From Corynebacterium incognita (GTDB lineage Bacteria > Actinomycetota > Actinomycetes > Mycobacteriales > Mycobacteriaceae), in NCBI RefSeq assembly GCF_014217255.1, contig NZ_CP059404.1:1054001-1118000 (forward strand): a stretch of DNA of 64,000 nucleotides. Reading direction: 5' to 3'. How positions within the stretch are numbered: the first letter of the stretch is position 1; each line of letters starts with the position of its first letter. Position numbers and translations under genes: made by a program. The notes under the pieces are model-generated. The model was not told the DNA's origin. It made no database searches and saw nothing but the letters and a program-made list of their open reading frames with translations. This document shows positions 56,095 through 63,517 of the stretch, piece by piece.

Positions 56095-56250
56095 CTAGGA
56101 CACTGCGACGTCGGCATACGGCATGATCGTGGATACCCACGGGAACACGTACTCCATGAGCACGTAGAACACGAGCGCCAGCAGCAACAGCGCCTCGATG
56201 ACCTTGAGCGCGGTCGGGCCGGGCAGGTGCCGGAAGATGAACGCGTACAT
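56095..56250 (-). CDS. Small single-span membrane protein coupled to the sortase gene
   Basis: 51 residues: MYAFIFRHLPGPTALKVIEA then LLLLALVFYVLMEYVFPWVS and TIMPYADVAVS. One membrane helix (about 18-36). The ATG overlaps the sortase TAA by one base (TAATG), so translation is very probably coupled. It is not a shadow of another gene; no overlapping frame of comparable quality exists. Small proteins of this shape next to class E sortases may assist or anchor the enzyme; that is inference. Confidence 0.75.
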   Translation of the reverse strand: MYAFIFRHLPGPTALKVIEALLLLALVFYVLMEYVFPWVSTIMPYADVAVS

Positions 56251-57047
56251 TAGTTTTCCTCCAATACGGCCGGGCGCTCGCCCGGAGTCTTCGCCTCGGA
56301 ATCTACCTCAATGGCGTGGATAATCATGCGCTCCGCGTTAGAGAATTGCGGGTGGCACGTGGTCAGGGTGAGCAGGCGCTCCGTCGCCTTCGCGTCCTTG
56401 CCGGCACCGGGGATCTTGTCCAGCACGCTGACATCGCCAGGCAACGTGATGTGACGGCCTTGCACCCCGGCGTAGGCACCAGAGGCGACCTTCTCCACCT
56501 GCTTGTCACTCAAACACTTCGCAGCTTCTGCCTCGCGGTTGTCACCCAGAGGAAGCACACGGTAGGCGATCCACTCGGTTTGCGTTTCCACCACGATGGC
56601 ATCGCAGGACTTGAGGTTGTCCAGGTCATTGAATGGCGCGCCCTTGCCCACGCGGTGGCCCGCGACGGCGAAGTTGCCTTCCTCGCCCGGCATTTGGGTG
56701 TCCTGGTAGCGGCCCGGGCCGCGCAACAGGTCGGCGTCGTTGGTGCCCTCCACCACGGCGAAGTGGAAGTCCGAACCGAAGGTCGGGATGTACATGCGCG
56801 CAAAGGCCTCGCCGAGCTCTGGGTTGAGCTTCTGGCGCGGGTTCACCCGACGCCCGTCGTCCACCCATTTATCATCCAGCGCGCTATTAACCTCGTCTTG
56901 TTGTTTCCCGGCCTCGATATTGGTCCAATAGGACTCATAGAAAGCGAAAAGCAGCATGAGGACGCCGATGGTCAAGATGATCTCCCCGAAAACGGAGGAG
57001 ACCGTGGCCTTGCGCCGCGGGCGCGACTGGGGCTTGCGGTGGGTCAT
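56250..57047 (-). CDS. Class E sortase
   Basis: Cysteine transpeptidase that anchors secreted proteins to peptidoglycan. The 265 residues have a basic N-terminus and one membrane segment (FGEIILTIGVLMLLFAFYESYW), then the sortase barrel with GRYQDTQMPGEEGNFAVAGHR (catalytic His), and LLTLTTCHPQFSNAERMIIHA with TLTTC (catalytic Cys) and a downstream Arg. TLTTC and the N-terminal placing of the membrane anchor match the actinobacterial class E type. It diverges from the yidC paralogue. The followed gene encodes the coupled small membrane protein. Confidence 0.92.
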   Translation of the reverse strand: MTHRKPQSRPRRKATVSSVFGEIILTIGVLMLLFAFYESYWTNIEAGKQQDEVNSALDDKWVDDGRRVNPRQKLNPELGEAFARMYIPTFGSDFHFAVVEGTNDADLLRGPGRYQDTQMPGEEGNFAVAGHRVGKGAPFNDLDNLKSCDAIVVETQTEWIAYRVLPLGDNREAEAAKCLSDKQVEKVASGAYAGVQGRHITLPGDVSVLDKIPGAGKDAKATERLLTLTTCHPQFSNAERMIIHAIEVDSEAKTPGERPAVLEEN

Positions 57048-57108
57048 AGCGTGGGACTTCCTTCACCGAAGTACGATTTAGCTGTTATATAGAGAGGTTA
57101 CCGTCAGA

Positions 57109-58296
57109 ATGCTAGAAATTTTCAATTACCCAGTCTCCGGGATCATGAAGGCGTGGCATCTTCTGCTCCACAACGTCTTCTCCCTCGGTAACTCCGCTTC
57201 TTGGATTATCTCCATCATCCTCCTAGTCATTACTGTGCGCACCCTCATCGCTCCTATTACCTGGATGTCCATCCGCTCCGGCCGTGTCAGCGCGCTCATG
57301 CGCCCAGAAAAAGAAGCGATCGAGGCCCGCTACGCCGAGGCGACCACCAAAGAGGAGGTCGCCGCGCGTGACGACGCCATCCGGGAGCTCAACAAGCGCT
57401 ACAACTTCAAACCCGCCGCCGGCTGCATCCCGCCGCTTATCATGTTCCCGGTCTTCATCGGCCTCTACCGGGTCATCTTGTACATGGCATCGCCGGACAA
57501 CCACGGCGCTGACGCCAACGTCGGCGCGCTGAACCCGCAGGAGATCGCCAGCTTTCGCGAAGCCGTCTACCAAGGCATCCCCCTCACCGCCTTCCCCGCC
57601 ATGCCTGACGACTGGGCGGCATCCATGGGAGTGACCGGTGAACAGGTCTACAACACGATCCTTCCCCTGCTGGTCCCCGCCATCATCTTCACGGTTATCA
57701 ACATGATGGCCTCGCTGTACCGCAGCTACTGGACGATGGACTTCACCAACACCATCATGCGCCGGATGTACTACGTCATGATCATCCTCGGCGTCGTCTT
57801 CTTCCCGTGGATGCTGTGGAACCTGGCCACCGCCGGCCCCGTCCCGCTGGCGATTGTCATTTACTGGTTCACCTCCAACCTGTACACGCTCATCCAGACG
57901 CTGTTCTTCAACGTTTTGCTGCACTTCAAGCTGCCACTGGCAGACGAGCACCACGAGCACCGCAAGGGCTCGCTGGAGCGCTTCAAGCAGGCCCGCCGGG
58001 ACAGGAAGGACCTCTCGCGCCGCAAGCGTCGTGCGCTCCTGAGCTCCTCCAAGCGCGCGGAGATCAAGGCGGAGGAAGAACAGCGCCAGCAGGAACTGGC
58101 AGCACACAAGGCGCGTAAGCGCGAGCTGCAGAAAACTCAGAACAAACTGCGCGCGGAAATCCGCCGCGAACGCCTCAAGGCACGGCAGGCTGAGATTGCC
58201 GAGAAAAAGGCGCAACGCGAGGCCGCGAGCCAAGGCAAGGCCGCAGACAACGCCGTCGCCCAGCCTGGCGACGTCGACAAGCCCAGCGCCGACTAA
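57109..58296 (+). CDS. YidC/Oxa1-family membrane insertase (second paralogue)
   Basis: Inserts proteins into the cytoplasmic membrane. 395 residues: five membrane segments (WIISIILLVITVRTLIAPI; AGCIPPLIMFPVFIGLYRVI; LPLLVPAIIFTVINMMASLY; MYYVMIILGVVFFPWM; PLAIVIYWFTSNLYTLIQTL), the cytoplasmic coiled-coil loop ALMRPEKEAIEARYAEATTK after TM1, and a long highly charged C-terminal tail (about 285-395). It starts soon after the divergent sortase. Being away from rnpA/rpmH, it is likely the second insertase of the genome. Confidence 0.93.
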   Translation: MLEIFNYPVSGIMKAWHLLLHNVFSLGNSASWIISIILLVITVRTLIAPITWMSIRSGRVSALMRPEKEAIEARYAEATTKEEVAARDDAIRELNKRYNFKPAAGCIPPLIMFPVFIGLYRVILYMASPDNHGADANVGALNPQEIASFREAVYQGIPLTAFPAMPDDWAASMGVTGEQVYNTILPLLVPAIIFTVINMMASLYRSYWTMDFTNTIMRRMYYVMIILGVVFFPWMLWNLATAGPVPLAIVIYWFTSNLYTLIQTLFFNVLLHFKLPLADEHHEHRKGSLERFKQARRDRKDLSRRKRRALLSSSKRAEIKAEEEQRQQELAAHKARKRELQKTQNKLRAEIRRERLKARQAEIAEKKAQREAASQGKAADNAVAQPGDVDKPSAD

Positions 58297-58338
58297 TCCG
58301 CTGCGGTAGCCGTCACCGCTACAGCGAGCCTCGGTGGG

Positions 58339-58995
58339 TTAGATGGAATAGTCCGCCGGTGGCACGGACAACAGCGTGCGCGCCATCTCGCGGGCGGTCA
58401 TGAGTGGCTCCACGCTGTGATCCAGGCGCGCGCCTTCCAAGCCGCCCTCAAGTAGGACGATAATCTGGCGGGCCTGGGTCTCCGAGGGGTAACCATTCTT
58501 CGCGTTGAGCAGGGCCGTCACGGTGGACAGCAGCCAGGTGCGGTGCGCGTGGCACGCGGCAACAATCTCCCGCTCAGAATCGGCTTCCGGGTTGGGGTAT
58601 TCGTTGGCGGCCGTCTTGAAGTGGGAGGCGCGGAAATTCTTCACCGGCTCTTGCTCGATGGCCATGTCGAAGAAGGTTAGGACCTTATCGATGGGATCGG
58701 TCATGAGCACCGCCTTGTCCGTCCAGTCCTTGCGGTACTGCTCGTCCATGGCTTCGATATAGGCGGTGACCAACGCATCTTTGGATCCGTAGAGGGAATA
58801 TAGCGAGGCCTTGGCCACGTCCGCCTCACGCAGCACGCGGTCAATGCCGATGACGCGGATGCCCTCCATCATGAACAGGTTGGTGGCGGACTCGAGTAGG
58901 CGCACTCGGGGCGCCGGGCGGTTCCGGCGCGATTTCTTAGCGGGTGCAGCGGCCACGGTGTCCCTTCCATCCTTGTTCTGTCTAGACCTCATCAT
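58339..58995 (-). CDS. TetR-family transcriptional regulator
   Basis: 218 residues. The N-terminal HTH reads RVRLLESATNLFMMEGIRVI, GIDRVLREADVAKASLYSLYG followed by SKDALVTAYIEAMDEQ, as in TetR proteins. The helical ligand domain is not diagnostic; WLLSTVTALL, and QIIVLLEGGLEGARLDHS resemble YcdC/AcrR relatives. ATG 58995 and ATG 58992 are both possible. A 7-bp inverted repeat (CTGTCTA/TAGACAG, 58978-59011) overlaps the start and may be its own operator. No adjacent target gene is obvious. Confidence 0.88.
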   Translation of the reverse strand: MMRSRQNKDGRDTVAAAPAKKSRRNRPAPRVRLLESATNLFMMEGIRVIGIDRVLREADVAKASLYSLYGSKDALVTAYIEAMDEQYRKDWTDKAVLMTDPIDKVLTFFDMAIEQEPVKNFRASHFKTAANEYPNPEADSEREIVAACHAHRTWLLSTVTALLNAKNGYPSETQARQIIVLLEGGLEGARLDHSVEPLMTAREMARTLLSVPPADYSI

Positions 58996-59011
58996 ATTCT
59001 GACATAGACAG
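58978..59011. promoter_or_regulatory. Candidate autoregulatory operator of the TetR gene
   Basis: CTGTCTA (58978-58984) and TAGACAG (59005-59011) are inverted copies separated by 20 bases that span the start codon region of the TetR gene. The spacing is long for one dimer, so two dimers or chance are possible. Confidence 0.3.
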
Positions 59012-59030
59012 CCTAGTACACATAGTTAAC

Positions 59031-59073
59031 ACAAAAGGCGCGCCCCCGTGGTGTCCCACGGAGAGCGCGCCTT
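59031..59073 (-). terminator. Rho-independent terminator of the GlsB-like gene
   Basis: AAGGCGCGC (59035-59043) with GCGCGCCTT (59065-59073), plus an inner CCGTGG/CCACGG (59046-59051, 59056-59061). On the minus strand the stem is followed by TTTGTGTT. It lies 37 bases after the gene end. Confidence 0.85.
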
Positions 59074-59109
59074 GAGCTCGAACTAGCTCACGCTAGTGCA
59101 GGGTGCGGG

Positions 59110-59364
59110 TTAAACGCGGCCCTTCGGCTTGGTGACCAGGCCGACGATCCACAGCAGCAGGCAAGCGCCCACCACAGCGGTAATCAGGGTAACGAACCAG
59201 CCGGAGCCGGTACCGATACCGAACAGCTGCAGGATCCAGCCGCCCAAGATACCGCCAATAATGCCAACGATGATGTTGACGAAGATGCTGTGGTCGCGCT
59301 TCATAATCTTCTCAGCCAACCAGCCGGCAATAGCACCGATGACGATCCAAGCAATCCAAGACAC
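59110..59364 (-). CDS. GlsB/YeaQ/YmgE-family stress membrane protein
   Basis: An 84-residue protein with three membrane segments: MSWIAWIVIGAIAGWLAEKI, FVNIIVGIIGGILGGWIL, and WFVTLITAVVGACLLLWIVG, and GRV at the end. The Gly-rich helices are typical of the 'transglycosylase-associated' small proteins induced under acid, osmotic or stationary-phase stress; no enzyme activity is known. The GTG start at 59364 has GGAG about ten bases upstream. It lies beside the universal stress protein gene, each with its own terminator. Confidence 0.9.
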   Translation of the reverse strand: MSWIAWIVIGAIAGWLAEKIMKRDHSIFVNIIVGIIGGILGGWILQLFGIGTGSGWFVTLITAVVGACLLLWIVGLVTKPKGRV

Positions 59365-59450
59365 AGTAAATCACTCCAATTAATTAGTAGGTTTTGTTTA
59401 CGTGTCACAACGATACCGACTATTGCGCAACCGTGCTAAGCCCACAACGC

Positions 59451-59485
59451 AAAAACCTGCATCGGTACACGGTATCGATGCAGGT
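59451..59485 (-). terminator. Rho-independent terminator of the universal stress protein gene
   Basis: ACCTGCATCG (59455-59464) and CGATGCAGGT (59476-59485) form a perfect 10-bp stem that extends further with one G-U pair. On the minus strand it is followed by TTTT and GCG. Confidence 0.88.
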
Positions 59486-59545
59486 CACGGGGCGCTATAA
59501 CTTTTTCATTAATGCACCCCTGTCACGGCGGAACCCGGCCAGAAC

Positions 59546-60442
59546 CTAGTCGGAATCTGGGCGCACCACCATCATCGGGCACGGAGCCGCCTGCAGCAGC
59601 GCGCGGGAGGTGGATCCCAACAGCATGCCCTTGAATCCGCCACGACCATGCGAACCGACCACGAGCAGTTGCGCGCCCTCGGCAGCCTCGCTCAGCGCGC
59701 GCACCGGGCGATCCCGGGCAATAATCTTGCGCACGGCGACGTCGGGATACTTCTCCACCAGCGGTGCCAGGCGCTCGGTGAGCAGGTTAGCTTGCTCCTT
59801 TTCCACCTCGGCCCACTCCTGCTGCGCAGCAGAGAGGCCGACAAGCGAAGCCTGAACCTGCATGTCCATCCAGGTATGCACCGCCAACAGCTCCGCGCCG
59901 CGGGCGTGCGCCTCGGCGAAAGCGTACTCGGTGGCCTTTGCGGATACCTCGGAGCCGTCCACGCCCACCACGATGGGACCGTACTTGGTGTCGGCGGTGA
60001 CGTGGTTGTCCTCGCGGACGACGACCACCGGGCAGCTCGCGTGGGAGACCACGGAGGCGGACACGGAGCCCATAACCATGCCGGACAGGCCGCCCATACC
60101 GCGGGAGCCCATGACGATCATGGTGACGTCGTTGGACATCTCCAACAGCATGTCAATGGGGGAACCTTCGGCTATGGTGTGACCGATCTTGAGATCCGGG
60201 GCTACCTCGTGTGCGATGGCCCGGGCGTCCTCGATCTTTTGGAAGGTCTCGTTCTGCAGGTCGTCGAAAAGCTCCTTCGGCGGGACCATGCCCTCCGCGT
60301 ACAGGAACTGCGGCATGGTGTAGCTGGAAGCCAAGCGCAGCGGGATGCCGCGCTTCAGTGCGGTGTTCGCCGCCCACCGCACTGCGTTGTTTGATGCCTC
60401 CGAGCCGTCTACTGCTACGACAACAATGTCCTCGTGTGCCAT
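59546..60442 (-). CDS. Universal stress protein with two Usp domains
   Basis: 298 residues in two similar halves. First: VVVAVDGSEASNNAVRWAA, with the ATP-binding MGSRGMGGLSGMVMGSVSAS and then CPVVVVRED. Second: PIVVGVDGSEVSAKATEYA with VGSHGRGGFKGMLLGSTSRA, then CPMMVVRPD. Both G-x2-G-x9-G(S/T) motifs are intact, so ATP binding is expected, as in the tandem actinobacterial Usp proteins linked to stress and dormancy. AAGGAG precedes the ATG. Repeated GGTATA motifs lie upstream. Confidence 0.95.
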   Translation of the reverse strand: MAHEDIVVVAVDGSEASNNAVRWAANTALKRGIPLRLASSYTMPQFLYAEGMVPPKELFDDLQNETFQKIEDARAIAHEVAPDLKIGHTIAEGSPIDMLLEMSNDVTMIVMGSRGMGGLSGMVMGSVSASVVSHASCPVVVVREDNHVTADTKYGPIVVGVDGSEVSAKATEYAFAEAHARGAELLAVHTWMDMQVQASLVGLSAAQQEWAEVEKEQANLLTERLAPLVEKYPDVAVRKIIARDRPVRALSEAAEGAQLLVVGSHGRGGFKGMLLGSTSRALLQAAPCPMMVVRPDSD

Positions 60443-60504
60443 GGCCGAATCTCCTTACAAGTATCGGTTCGGTGAAAAACTCTTCTTTTGTTCTACACCT
60501 ACAA

Positions 60505-60551
60505 GTATACCGGTTATACCTTTCCCATACTGGTGATATTCGACCTATACC
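60505..60551. promoter_or_regulatory. Iterated TATACC motifs upstream of the universal stress protein gene
   Basis: TATACC occurs at 60506-60511, 60515-60520 and 60546-60551. The first two lie in an imperfect palindrome GTATA-CCGGT-TATAC (60505-60519). The A+T-rich stretch is the only promoter-like region between the stress gene and the small ORF at 60593. Confidence 0.4.
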
Positions 60552-60592
60552 GCTCTTTTAGGGGGACAGGGTGCGTTGCAGTTGTCTGCCCT

Positions 60593-60739
60593 TTATTTCG
60601 GGATTTCCACCGGCGTCGCGCCCTCAGCATTGGACGGGTAGGCGAAGTGGTAGAGGAACTTAGCGACCTCGGCGATGATGGCACCGATACCATGGGAGAA
60701 GAACTCAATGACCGGTTCAAGGATCTCGTTAAAATTCAT
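60593..60739 (-). CDS. 48-residue amphipathic peptide (possible porin-like or envelope peptide)
   Basis: MNFNEILEPVIEFFSHGIGA then IIAEVAKFLYHFAYPSNAEG and ATPVEIPK. The first 34 residues would form an amphipathic helix; there is no signal peptide or cysteine. Corynebacterial outer-membrane channel proteins PorA and PorH are small, acidic, leaderless amphipathic helices, and this peptide has that general shape, but no specific sequence match can be claimed. The ATG (60737-60739) shares CATG with the start of the divergent pseudouridine synthase. The ribosome binding site is weak. Confidence 0.6.
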   Translation of the reverse strand: MNFNEILEPVIEFFSHGIGAIIAEVAKFLYHFAYPSNAEGATPVEIPK

Positions 60740-61739
60740 GGGCAAAATCTTACAACAGCCACTCCCTATCCGCGACGGACTTAACCCCACTCGCGCCCGG
60801 GTCACCCCGGACATGGGCCCTACCAGGGCGGAAGACCTCATCCTTGAGCTCGTCATGTCCCAGCGCCACCGCCACCCGTCCGACGATGCCGCGGCGGTGC
60901 GCGCCCGGTTTAGCGCCGGGGAGGTCGTGCTTCGCGACGGCACGGTACTCGGCCCCGATGACATCGTTGCGGTGCACAGCGACGTCTACTTCTACCGCAC
61001 CCCCGCGCCGGAGGAACCTGTCCCGTATTCCATCGTCACCGTCTTCGAGGACGAAAACCTCCTGGTCGTGGACAAACCCCCGTTCCTGGCCACCATGCCG
61101 CGCGCCAGCCACATCACGGAGACCGCCACCGTCCGCCTGCGCCGGGCCACCGGTAACAGCGAGCTCGCCCCGGCGCACCGTCTGGATCGCCTCACCAGCG
61201 GTATCTTGGTCTTCACGACGCGCCGCGCGGTGCGTGGGGCCTACCAGCGGCTCTTCGCCGAACGCGCCGTAACCAAGACCTACGAGGCCATCGCCCCGCT
61301 TGGCGAGGTCCAGGCTCCATGCACATGGACCTCCCGGATGACCAAGGTGCCGGGCGAAATCCAAGGCCACAACCACACTGACGGCGAACACAACGCTGTT
61401 ACTGCCTGCCGCTCCATCACTCCGCTTTCCGACGCCGAGCAAGCCCTCGTCGAGGCCGTCCACGGCCCCTGCCCACCATTGGCGCGCTACGAACTCGCGC
61501 CGCGGACCGGCAAGACGCACCAGCTGCGCCTGCATATGCTGGCCGCCGGGGTCCCTATCTTGGGCGACCCGGTCTACCCGGTGACTTTTCCTGTCGACGC
61601 CGAGGACATGCGCCTGCCCATGCACCTCACCGCACGCAGCATCGCCTTCGATGATCCTGTGACGGGCGAGCACCGCAGCTTCACCACGCCGCTGGACCTA
61701 CTGGATCGCCTGAACGAACACCCCGGCGAGACTGCGTAA
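60738..61739 (+). CDS. RluA-family pseudouridine synthase
   Basis: Isomerises uridine in rRNA or tRNA. 333 residues from ATG 60738 (MGKILQQPLPIRDGLNPTR). The core has LVVDKPPFLATMP, the catalytic HRLDRLTSGILVFT (Asp), then RLFAERAVTKTYEAI and the C-terminal RTGKTHQLRLHMLAAGVPILGDP. The N-terminus is longer than in TruC-type members and has no intact S4 domain. Position specificity cannot be assigned. Its 3' end overlaps the remains of ktrA by about 59 bases. Confidence 0.92.
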   Translation: MGKILQQPLPIRDGLNPTRARVTPDMGPTRAEDLILELVMSQRHRHPSDDAAAVRARFSAGEVVLRDGTVLGPDDIVAVHSDVYFYRTPAPEEPVPYSIVTVFEDENLLVVDKPPFLATMPRASHITETATVRLRRATGNSELAPAHRLDRLTSGILVFTTRRAVRGAYQRLFAERAVTKTYEAIAPLGEVQAPCTWTSRMTKVPGEIQGHNHTDGEHNAVTACRSITPLSDAEQALVEAVHGPCPPLARYELAPRTGKTHQLRLHMLAAGVPILGDPVYPVTFPVDAEDMRLPMHLTARSIAFDDPVTGEHRSFTTPLDLLDRLNEHPGETA

Positions 61740-62225
61740 ACGCCTCCAGTTTGGCCGGGGCTCCAGCAGCCACGATGAGATCGTCCGAGACGAATTCCAT
61801 CCCCGACACCGCCGGCAGCCACTCGCCATTGCCGCGACGTACGGACACGATTTGGACTTGGCGGTTGCGCCACAGCCTCTCCGGATCCCACGGCTTCCCC
61901 AGCACGCACGGCGGCGGGCTCAGCTTGCTCACCCCGTAGCTCTCGTCCACCTCGGCGAAGTCTTGGAAGCGGCCGCCAAGCAGGTGCGCAACACGACGAC
62001 CGGTATCACGCTCAGGGCGGATGACGTGATGCACGCCGATCTGCTCCAGGATCCGGGCGTGCTTATCCGATTGGACGCAGTGAGAATTGAGGCCCCCAGG
62101 TGGCCGCCGATGGCCACGACAATGCGTTGCGCCTCATCCAGCCCCAATTGCCACAGCGCACGAGTTCCGAGGCCAGGGAGGTGCCACATCGCCCCAACCC
62201 GATGACGGTGACCGGTGGTGTCCAT
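61681..62225 (-). pseudogene. ktrA: Potassium-uptake regulatory subunit KtrA/TrkA, broken by several deletions
   Basis: From ATG 62225 the intact start MDTT is followed, in another frame, by VTVIGLGRCGTSLASELVR (Rossmann GxGxxG), then in the first frame again QLGLDEAQRIVVAIGGHLG and ASILTASN, then in a third register DKHARILEQIGVHHVIRPER and DTGRRVAHLLGGRFQDFAE to the C-terminal AMP/NAD-linked TrkA_C part. The joins are near 62212, 62160 and 62068. About 35 and 16 residues are missing at the last two relative to what the family normally has. No single frame covers the gene, so it cannot give a working subunit. The 5' end is next to ktrB remains. Confidence 0.85.
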
Positions 62226-62241
62226 GAGGAAGGAATCTTTC

Positions 62242-63378
62242 TTAGCCAATGAAAGGCCTTTCTTCGGGGTAGTCAAAGCGCCTGACTACCGACTTTGCCG
62301 CCAGCGCCGCAACCAGCGTGATGGGACCGATGCGCCCCAGGTACATTGTCGCCACGAGCGCCAACGCCAAGACGTTGCTGAGGTGTGCCGTGATGCCGGT
62401 GGACAGTCCCACGGTGCCAAACGCCGAGACGACCTCCAGAGTGATCTGGTCCGTGGTGAACTCCGGGTCCCAGACAAGGAGCGTTCCGACGCCTAGCGCC
62501 ACCACCGTCACGCCCGCCGCCGATGAACATGAGCACGTCAGTCATCATGAGCGACAACGGCGACATGTCGGCGTAGTCCATGGTATTAAAGCGCGCGGTG
62601 CGGGGCGTCACGCCTTGAAACAGCGCGGAGACGAGCTTGCCATGCAGTGGCAGATGTGCGAGCGAGCGGATCCATTCCGACGCCCTGATGGCCAGCGCTC
62701 CGACCACCATCAGGAACGCGGTCATCCCCAGCGTGACGCGGGTGGTCACGGACCACCACGGAAGAGAAACCGTGTCCGCACCGCGCGAGCGCGCCCACCG
62801 CGCCATCACGCGACGAAACAGCTCGCCGACAACCGACACGCCCAGGCCCCCGATCACCAGCGCAGACATGATCGCACCGAGGAAAACCCAGTCGCTAGCA
62901 AAGCCCATGAGGTTGTCGCTGTACAAGCTGGACCCGGCGTTATTGAAGGCAGAGACCGCGTGAAAGGTGCCGCGCCACGCCGCCGTGAGCGCAGGCTCAC
63001 CTTGCGGGAGATAAACAATCCCGCCAGGGAGGTCAGGGACATGATTCCAAAGCCACCCACCTGGATGAGCAGCACGATGACCACTTGCCCCAGGAGCGAC
63101 CAATGCGTGGCGGCGTCCACCATCACCACGCCCGTTAGTAACACAGCGGATGTGGCCGTGAACAGCGCGTGGATGAAGCCGGTGGGCTCGCCCGTCGCGC
63201 TCGAGATAGGCAGCATAAGAACAACGCCCCCCGCAAAGATGAGGAGCAAGAATGAAAGTGCGACCAAACGGGCTGCTTTATAGCCGGCCGCTTTCACTGT
63301 GCGTGGCACAAACAATGTTCGTACGCCCGCGCCCAACACACAATTCGCATTGAGTGACCAAGACCACATTACTGTCAC
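62242..63378 (-). pseudogene. ktrB: Potassium-uptake membrane subunit KtrB/TrkH, broken by two deletions
   Basis: Three frames give the parts of a Ktr/Trk membrane protein. From GTG 63378: ARLVALSFLLLIFAGGVVLMLP, ALFTATSAVLLTGVVMVD and QVGGFGIMSLTSLAGLFISR. From about 63003 in a new frame: FHAVSAFNNAGSSLYSDN, FLGAIMSALVIGGLGVSVVGEL, and VTPRTARFNTMDYADMSP. From about 62515 in a third frame: VTVVALGVGTLLVWDPEF to FDYPEERPFIG. The family's conserved SAGTAGGIK segment at the last join and some 40 residues at the first are missing. The original gene was probably ~450 residues. It is not functional as read. Confidence 0.88.
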
Positions 63379-63388
63379 CCGCAGTAGA

Positions 63389-63415
63389 TGTCACCTATTA
63401 TTTGTGTAACCTATT
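63389..63415 (-). promoter_or_regulatory. Direct repeat AATAGGTnACA before ktrB
   Basis: On the minus strand AATAGGTTACA (63405-63415) and AATAGGTGACA (63389-63399) are 10/11 identical and start 16 bases apart, just upstream of the ktrB start. It looks like a regulatory site or part of the old promoter. Confidence 0.4.
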
Positions 63416-63458
63416 GACACGCAAATGAAACAACCGAACAAGCAAAGAATCTGACGCA

Positions 63459-63494
63459 CAAAAAATGGTCCCCGGGTGGGTACCCGGGGACCAT
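63459..63494 (-). terminator. Rho-independent terminator of the surface-protein gene
   Basis: ATGGTCCCCGGGT (63465-63477) and ACCCGGGGACCAT (63482-63494) are perfect 13-bp arms around GGGT. On the minus strand the stem is followed by TTTTT and GTGCG. It lies 24 bases beyond the gene end. Confidence 0.92.
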
Positions 63495-63517
63495 CGGGCC
63501 GTTAGCGCAGCTGGATG

